From positions 124,001-188,000 of the forward strand of contig NZ_QDDL01000001.1 in NCBI RefSeq assembly GCF_003097315.1: 64,000 bases of DNA, given 5' to 3'. This document shows positions 57,969 through 64,000 of the stretch, in pieces. Both the position numbers and the translations under genes were made by a program. This stretch comes from Pelagibaculum spongiae. Its GTDB lineage: Bacteria > Pseudomonadota > Gammaproteobacteria > Enterobacterales > Pelagibaculaceae. A model generated the notes under the pieces. It ran no database searches, was not told the DNA's origin, and saw only the letters and a program-made list of their open reading frames with translations. The stretch's first letter is position 1. Every line of letters starts with the position of its first letter.

Positions 57969-58259
57969 TTAAGCCACTGTCATTGCCGAATCACCTTCCG
58001 TGATTTGTCCGCCATGAGCCGTCGGCGAACCTTTGAGCGCCACAGCAATCCCATTAACAGTTAGTCCCGGCGCACCTTGTACGATGACATCTGGCCCAGC
58101 GACTTCGCAGCTACATGGGTGCCCGACTAACGCCACTGCGATTCCATTAATAGTTAAACCGCCATCACCGCCAATAACTGGGCCGCCTTTATGGGCTTTT
58201 TTTCCGGAATATAACGGGCATTTATGATCGTGTCCTTGCACTGCAACTGCTATTGCCAT
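57969..58259 (-). CDS. PAAR-domain T6SS tip protein
   Basis: The 96-residue protein contains the repeated PAAR pattern (GPVIGGDGGLTINGIAVALVGHPCSC; GAPGLTVNGIAVALKGSPTAHGG), which forms the cone that sharpens the VgrG spike; His/Cys residues suit the zinc site. It is a stand-alone PAAR, so the lipase probably binds through an adaptor rather than by fusion. A GGAG lies upstream of the ATG. Confidence 0.93.
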   Translation of the reverse strand: MAIAVAVQGHDHKCPLYSGKKAHKGGPVIGGDGGLTINGIAVALVGHPCSCEVAGPDVIVQGAPGLTVNGIAVALKGSPTAHGGQITEGDSAMTVA

Positions 58260-58324
58260 TTAAATTCTCCTCTAATTTTCTGGAGGTTTTTTAACTACCA
58301 AACTCCCAACAAACGCTCAAATGT

Positions 58325-59023
58325 TCAAACCACCAAATCTTTCGAGATATCAGGAAATATCATTTGCCTAACTGGCAACAACTTATCTTTTTCAAAGTCA
58401 TGCCTACTAACCGAATAAACGACAGAACAAGCTGATGAATCTTCAGGCAATGCAATGAGTGATTCGGATAACGCGATTACATCTTGTTGCCAAACAACCC
58501 AAGATTGATCCGCCAGAAACGGGTTACTATCGACATAAGCAACCCATTCAAAGCAACTCAAAAAAAGAGATTTTTTTGAGTCGTCACTACAGCTTAAAAA
58601 GGTATCTAATACTCGAGGATCATAAATACGCCACCAGCGAGGTTTACTCTCGATAAAAGTAGAATTTTCAGCTGGCAGCGCATAAATATAATCACTTAAG
58701 TGCTGCTTTATTTTAAAAATTGGTTGATCTGAGGCTAACCAGCAAACACTCTTAGCATGGCGATCATCGCTTAACAGCAATCGAATTACCGACTGAAGCT
58801 CATCGCTTTTAAGTCCATTTAAATCACACAACCAAGGGCCATTGCTGGCTAATTTGTAGTCGGATTGTTTAAAAAGACTCACTATGTTCGAAGCCGGTAA
58901 GTAATGACCCATTGCTTGAACCACGTCTGAAATTAATGCACCATCGGCAATACAATATAACTTTCCATTTAGAGATTGTTTTTCCAACCAGCTTATTTTC
59001 TTCTCAAGTAATTGCCCATTCAT
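58325..59023 (-). CDS. DUF4123 T6SS effector adaptor (Tec/Tap-like)
   Basis: The start ATG overlaps the vgrG stop (ATGA). The 232-residue product has the DUF4123 pattern: KLYCIADGALISDVVQ, SNGPWLCDLNG, and KPRWWRIYDPRVLDTFL near the middle. These proteins load a specific effector onto VgrG/PAAR. It lies in the usual place between vgrG and PAAR. Confidence 0.85.
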   Translation of the reverse strand: MNGQLLEKKISWLEKQSLNGKLYCIADGALISDVVQAMGHYLPASNIVSLFKQSDYKLASNGPWLCDLNGLKSDELQSVIRLLLSDDRHAKSVCWLASDQPIFKIKQHLSDYIYALPAENSTFIESKPRWWRIYDPRVLDTFLSCSDDSKKSLFLSCFEWVAYVDSNPFLADQSWVVWQQDVIALSESLIALPEDSSACSVVYSVSRHDFEKDKLLPVRQMIFPDISKDLVV

Positions 59024-61113
59024 GATTGGCAATCCAGGCAATTTTCAACAATCGGCGTACCTGTTTCAGCGGCACTTTTTAGCGCTTCCAATTTGGAAGC
59101 TGAACCGGTTGAAACGGCGACTTGTCCATTGAGTTTGATTTGTGGCGAGTCCACCGTCACTCCTGCACTATCGATAGTGATCTTACCGCCAGGCCCTTGA
59201 ATAATCAGCTTGTCCGTCGCCGTCATAGTGATCGTCTTGCTTTGCAACAGCAGCGACTGCCCCGATTTATGATGAGTCTTCCCCTCTACCAGTTCAGTAA
59301 AATCACCTTTAATTTTTTGCTGCTGACTGGCATGGCAAACATCTAATCGCTGATCTTGCACTTCAATTTGATAATGGCGTTTAATTCGTGTTTTATAATC
59401 GCGATTAACCCGCAAGGTAAGATCATTTTCGATGGTTTCATCACGGTTTCGGCCTATTGAAACAATCTCATCTTGTTTTATTAATTCTTTTTGATCATTT
59501 CCAACAAACTTTGTTCGGTCATTACCAACGGTTGTTTGCTGATCATGATTAATATCTAAATCGTAATCTTTCTCAGCATGAAGGTAGATTCGCTCATGTT
59601 GCGCCCGGTCTTCAAAACTCAGCTCATTAAAACCACGTCCTTTATGGGTGCGTGTTTTAATCACGGTTTTAGTTTTATTAGCCGGCAATGGGTAAGGCGG
59701 TGTATTAACTGCATGATAAGTTCGCCCAGTAATAATCGGCTGGTCAGGATCGCCTTCTAAAAAATCAACAATCACTTCATGACCAATTCTTGGTATTGCC
59801 AGTATGCCAAAGCCAGCACCGGCCCAGCCCTGAGCCACCCGCACCCAACAACTAGATTGCTCATTACTCGCGCCGTAACGATCCCATGGAAACTGAACTT
59901 TCACCCGACCATATTGATCACAATATATTTCTTCATTTTTCGGACCGACCACTCGGGCAATTTGCGGCCCATCAACCAGCGGAGCTTTTGCTGGATCTGG
60001 CCGCCAGCTTTGCTGTCCTTCGCTAACCGTAAAATTACACTGATAATCAGTCGAGCCATTTGCGGCCGATTCTTCTAATGATTGCGCTTGATTACCATGG
60101 TGGGAAACTTCAACCACTAGCCATTTTTGATCCACCTCGATCACTGAATGGGCAATTAATGAAAACTGACCGCCACAATGAAGATCGGCAATATCTGAAA
60201 AACCGTAAGCTAGCCGAGCACGATTTCTCAGCGCTTGCATTCGATATTGGGTAAATGCTTTGCCGCTAGCTCGATCTTTAAATCGACCGGGATAATTAAA
60301 GTGTTGGTAATTTTTATTCTGATAGCTGGCATTATCTGCCAAAGATTCGGCAAATAGCTGAGCGTAAGGCTGCTTAAAGCTATAATCTGATAACTCGGTA
60401 TCGGTTTGCGCTATTTGAAAGCCTTGCTCAAAACGTTGTATCGATGGCTGACTACCATTGCCAGAGCTTTGATTATTAAACAAACACGGCTCTAGCTCTG
60501 GCGAAGTTTGCGAACAATCTGAAAAAATCAGTTGCTGACTATCGGCAGAAAAATAATAAAAAATACCTTCTTCAGCAGTAATCCGATTAATAAAGTCTAA
60601 ATCTGATTCGCGATACTGAACACAATATTCACGCTTTTGGTGAAAATCTTTTAATTCAAAAACATAATCTTCAATTGCCATTTCTTTTAGCAATATTTCA
60701 ATGACCTGCCGGGCAGTTAGTTGCTGGAAAATACGGCAATTGGTTCGTAATGATAACCGATAGAACGGTGCCACCAGCGTGAGTTTATAAAAACTGTGCT
60801 GTAAGCCTGCGCCTTGCTTAGAGAAATAACTGACAATGCCGGAGACCTTGCGCTGCAACTGACCATTGCGCCATATCATCAAGCTAACCGGTAAATCGAC
60901 CACATTGTTGGCTGAAATCGCATGATCCCGACTAGCAAGTGAAATATTCCAGCAATAGGGTGCAGATAATTTTTCTTCTGCATCAAAACTAACCACTGAA
61001 AAAACATCATCAGCCAGTTCGCTGCAAGTTAGAGTAAACTGCAATCCTCGCGCAGAATCTGCATTAGCAAATTTTGCAGCCATTTGTTCAACATCTTCGA
61101 TCACGCCATCCAT
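59020..61113 (-). CDS. vgrG: VgrG T6SS spike protein
   Basis: The 697-residue protein has an N-terminal gp27-like region (EEKLSAPYCWNISLASRDHAI, RESDLDFINRITAEEGIFYYF), the gp5 OB domain with DQYGRVKVQFPWDRYG (about 395-415) and GHEVIVDFLEGDPDQPIITGRTYH. A beta-needle of short repeats follows (TTVGNDRTKFVGNDQKELI, about 500-620), ending in ITIDSAGVTVDSPQIKLNG. The C-terminal tail (SKLEALKSAAETGTPIVENCLDCQS) is short, so there is no fused effector. Structural T6SS genes are absent from this window; this is an orphan VgrG island. Confidence 0.96.
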   Translation of the reverse strand: MDGVIEDVEQMAAKFANADSARGLQFTLTCSELADDVFSVVSFDAEEKLSAPYCWNISLASRDHAISANNVVDLPVSLMIWRNGQLQRKVSGIVSYFSKQGAGLQHSFYKLTLVAPFYRLSLRTNCRIFQQLTARQVIEILLKEMAIEDYVFELKDFHQKREYCVQYRESDLDFINRITAEEGIFYYFSADSQQLIFSDCSQTSPELEPCLFNNQSSGNGSQPSIQRFEQGFQIAQTDTELSDYSFKQPYAQLFAESLADNASYQNKNYQHFNYPGRFKDRASGKAFTQYRMQALRNRARLAYGFSDIADLHCGGQFSLIAHSVIEVDQKWLVVEVSHHGNQAQSLEESAANGSTDYQCNFTVSEGQQSWRPDPAKAPLVDGPQIARVVGPKNEEIYCDQYGRVKVQFPWDRYGASNEQSSCWVRVAQGWAGAGFGILAIPRIGHEVIVDFLEGDPDQPIITGRTYHAVNTPPYPLPANKTKTVIKTRTHKGRGFNELSFEDRAQHERIYLHAEKDYDLDINHDQQTTVGNDRTKFVGNDQKELIKQDEIVSIGRNRDETIENDLTLRVNRDYKTRIKRHYQIEVQDQRLDVCHASQQQKIKGDFTELVEGKTHHKSGQSLLLQSKTITMTATDKLIIQGPGGKITIDSAGVTVDSPQIKLNGQVAVSTGSASKLEALKSAAETGTPIVENCLDCQS

Positions 61114-61270
61114 AGCGAAACCTCGACTAGTAATTCAACCTACCAGGCGCATTGCACACCTGAAATGAATAACTAGATTACGCTCAAATCAAATAAAAAG
61201 AGACAGACTTTAGCCATATAACCTTTGAGATATTCGCCCTATTTTAGCTAAGCTTTTTCTCAAGACAAAA

Positions 61271-61304
61271 AAAAGCCGCAAGCAATAATTTGCTTGCGGC
61301 TTTT
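61271..61304 (-). terminator. Rho-independent terminator of kdsA
   Basis: AAAAGCCGCAAGCA / TGCTTGCGGCTTTT stem with 6-nt loop and T run, 14 nt past the kdsA stop. Confidence 0.92.
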
Positions 61305-61317
61305 TAATTCGAATTTT

Positions 61318-62172
<855 letters not shown>

Positions 62173-62339
62173 CTAAGACCAAGGGAACAAATTGGCGCAG
62201 ATTATACGCTTTTGCCAGATTTATGCAGCCACCGATATCACAAACTCGCTCTTGCCCACTCACTATGGACTACCTGCCTAAAACCTAACAAACCGGACGC
62301 TGACCGAAATTGGTTTGTTAGGCCTGGGCAGATACAAAA

Positions 62340-62669
62340 CTATTGCAGATTAATTTGAATACGCTGGATATTTTTTGCCACAGTCGATTGGCCAATACCC
62401 TTCACTTTAATCAGCTCTTCAGCCTTAACAAATGGCCCATGTACCTCTCGATAAGCGACAATGGCCTGTGCTTTGGAAAGACCAACACCTTTTAAAGCAT
62501 CAGCAATTTGTTCAGCCGATGCTTGATTGATATCGATTACCGACTCAGCTTGAACTGCAGTTTGAGCCAGCGTCGATTTGGTAGATGACTCTGCAGTGGC
62601 CATACCTGAAAACGATAGAATGGCACTAGAAAATAACAATACAAACCAGCCAACCTTGGCAAATTTCAT
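62340..62669 (-). CDS. ComEA-like helix-hairpin-helix protein
   Basis: The secreted or periplasmic protein has an N-terminal signal peptide (residues about 1-27) and two helix-hairpin-helix motifs in VIDINQASAEQIADALKGVGLSKAQAIVAYREVHGPFVKAEELIKVKGIGQSTVAKN (given in pieces). Such motifs bind DNA; ComEA proteins act in DNA uptake, but many gammaproteobacterial members stand alone. I set the start at MKFAKVG (62669); the open frame extends 12 codons further. It lies near pyrF and lapB as in Pseudomonas. Confidence 0.85.
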   Translation of the reverse strand: MKFAKVGWFVLLFSSAILSFSGMATAESSTKSTLAQTAVQAESVIDINQASAEQIADALKGVGLSKAQAIVAYREVHGPFVKAEELIKVKGIGQSTVAKNIQRIQINLQ

Positions 62670-62929
62670 ACAACGTCTCCTTGTTGTTATTGATGCAAGC
62701 CACACCGGGTAACAATGATTTGTTTTACCGAAAAATATGACTCAACCTTTCAAAATAACCTGCAAATAAAAACGCCTTGAAATTCAATCTTGACGATTTA
62801 CACCAAAATCAAATATCAAAGCGTTTTAATCGTGGTTAAACGACACTTTTATTACAAGATGATTTCTATCTATTTAAAAAAGCATGTGTGTAGAGATCAC
62901 TCAAACAAAAACTTATCACTTCAAAAAAA

Positions 62930-63676
62930 CTACAAGCCCTTAATTGATTGATTGATTTGTTGCAAAGCTAACTGTGGATTTTCAGCCTTAGTAATTGGCC
63001 GACCAATCACTAAGTAACTGGATCCATTGATCAGTGCCTGACGCGGTGTAACAATTCGAGTTTGGTCGTCCTTGGCATAGCCCTCGGGACGAATGCCTGG
63101 CGTTACCAAAAGGAAATCTTCACCGATTGTTCGGCGTAAAACTTCTGCCTCTCGCGCCGAACAAACCACACCATCCAAACCCGCTTGATAAGTTAGTTTG
63201 GCTAAATTAACTACTTGTTGCTCAATCGAGCCACTAAAACCCAATTGAGCAAAATCTTGCTCTGAAGTGCTGGTTAGAACTGTCACTGCAATTAACTTGG
63301 TTTTAGCTCTGCCATTTTTAGGTGCCACTGATGCAACAGCTTCTTTTGCTGCCTGCATCATTTTTACGCCGCCACTGGCATGAATATTAACCATCCAGAC
63401 GCCCATTTCAGCAGCAACTTTACACGCCGCTGCAACTGTATTTGGAATATCGTGGAATTTTAAATCAAGAAAAACTTCAAAACCCTTTTGCTGCAATTGA
63501 TCAACCAACTGCGGTCCAGCCAAAGTGAATAATTCTTTACCTACTTTTAAGCGACATTGAGAAGGAGAAACTTGATCAGCAAAAGCCAGCGCATCTTGAG
63601 GATTATTAAAATCCAGCGCGACCAATACCCTGCAATTGGTGTGCACTTCATAATCTGCTTGATTGTTTTCAGCCAT
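62930..63676 (-). CDS. pyrF: Orotidine 5'-phosphate decarboxylase
   Basis: The 248-residue barrel enzyme makes UMP from OMP. Landmarks are [27 protein letters not shown], the catalytic [19 protein letters not shown] and [35 protein letters not shown]. An AGGAC lies upstream of the ATG. It follows lapB after a 132-bp gap. With pyrD at the other end of the window, two pyrimidine genes lie here but not together. Confidence 0.96.
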   Translation of the reverse strand: MAENNQADYEVHTNCRVLVALDFNNPQDALAFADQVSPSQCRLKVGKELFTLAGPQLVDQLQQKGFEVFLDLKFHDIPNTVAAACKVAAEMGVWMVNIHASGGVKMMQAAKEAVASVAPKNGRAKTKLIAVTVLTSTSEQDFAQLGFSGSIEQQVVNLAKLTYQAGLDGVVCSAREAEVLRRTIGEDFLLVTPGIRPEGYAKDDQTRIVTPRQALINGSSYLVIGRPITKAENPQLALQQINQSIKGL

Positions 63677-63808
63677 ACTTTTTGTCCTGATTATATTTTA
63701 CTTTGAATATTTTGAATCGAAAATACTGCCTTGCGAATGCACTGCAACTGACCGGGTACCTAGGATCGTTTGCTTTGCTTTGCTTTGATAGGAACGCATT
63801 ACAACTGA

Positions 63809-64000
63809 TTACGCCCCTTCTGCACCAATGACCGGACGTACGCTATTCCAGTCATTGCAGGCGGGACATTGCCAATGCAATTGGTTGCCTTTAAAGCCAC
63901 ATTTATAACAGCGGTATTTATGCTTGTTTTGAACGAGCTGACTGACCAGCTGTTGAATAACCTGCAAACTCTCTGCACTTTCCGAACAACTGGGCAACTG
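63809..64000 (-). CDS. lapB: LapB lipopolysaccharide assembly protein (C-terminal end)
   Basis: Only the last 63 residues are in the window. They end in a rubredoxin-like zinc module (YRCYKCGFKGNQLHWQCPACNDWNSVRP), which is characteristic of the C-terminus of LapB/YciM; the TPR part lies beyond the edge. LapB regulates LpxC turnover and LPS assembly at the inner membrane. The order lapB-pyrF supports the call. The frame stays open at the window edge. Confidence 0.88.
   Translation of the reverse strand, partial: QLPSCSESAESLQVIQQLVSQLVQNKHKYRCYKCGFKGNQLHWQCPACNDWNSVRPVIGAEGA

Overview
The window is a chromosomal segment of a gammaproteobacterium, most likely a marine one from the Oceanospirillales/Pseudomonadales side. 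The evidence is gene content and order: thrS-infC-rpmI-rplT-pheS-pheT-ihfA-merR-tRNA-Pro, uvrB divergent from aspC, lapB-pyrF-comEA-like, a 180-kDa-class NAD-glutamate dehydrogenase, pepN with DUF2835 and DUF2797 neighbours, and csdA-csdE-tcdA. Base composition is moderately AT-rich and more so in the accessory blocks. No taxonomic search was possible. Most genes are on the minus strand.

Layout. 1-4562: the 3' part of a cytochrome c maturation operon (ccmF-ccmG-ccmH-ccmI) led by pyrD. 4755-7619: an effector-like locus placed directly behind the glutamate dehydrogenase gene. It holds a toxin-type glycosyltransferase, a possible 40-codon gene, and a second effector-like gene broken by one in-frame TGA. 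7631-22786: housekeeping genes (gdhB, DUF2835, pepN, DUF2797, fadH, rhomboid protease, YeaC, a PAS sensor kinase). 22879-27175: a calcium-loop lipoprotein, a TrfA-like orphan and the molybdopterin operon mobA-moaC-moaD-moaE. 27316-31687: a Panacea-domain protein, a MITE-like element, an Sfp-type phosphopantetheinyl transferase and the Csd sulfur-transfer genes convergent with tcdA. 31780-39381: tRNA-Pro and the translation/IHF cluster, with infC using the classic ATT start. 40061-44695: an AT-rich accessory block (acyltransferase/SGNH, DUF2268 protease-like, alpha/beta hydrolase, HEPN-like). 44867-49104: tRNA-Val, uvrB with decayed tandem copies of its own 3' end behind it, aspC and tRNA-Asn. 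49360-50790: a secreted pectinacetylesterase-family lipoprotein. 50813-61113: an orphan type VI secretion island. 61318-64000: kdsA, a ComEA-like protein, pyrF and the end of lapB.

The most interesting part is the T6SS island. VgrG, a DUF4123 adaptor, a PAAR tip, an unknown 118-residue protein, a lipase-type effector and a periplasmic immunity lipoprotein form one minus-strand operon closed by a hairpin terminator. Behind it lie two further units of about 2 kb. Each consists of the C-terminal half of the effector without its catalytic serine, a complete immunity lipoprotein, and the same terminator. The effector halves and the immunity proteins each have conserved ends around a variable middle. 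The copy that differs most in the effector middle also differs most in the immunity middle, and the intact effector reads as a mosaic of the two downstream copies. This looks like a lipase effector/immunity counterpart of the orphan-module arrays known from Rhs and CdiA toxins, with a reservoir of immunity genes and silent C-terminal cassettes. That functional reading is inference; the repeat structure is seen directly.
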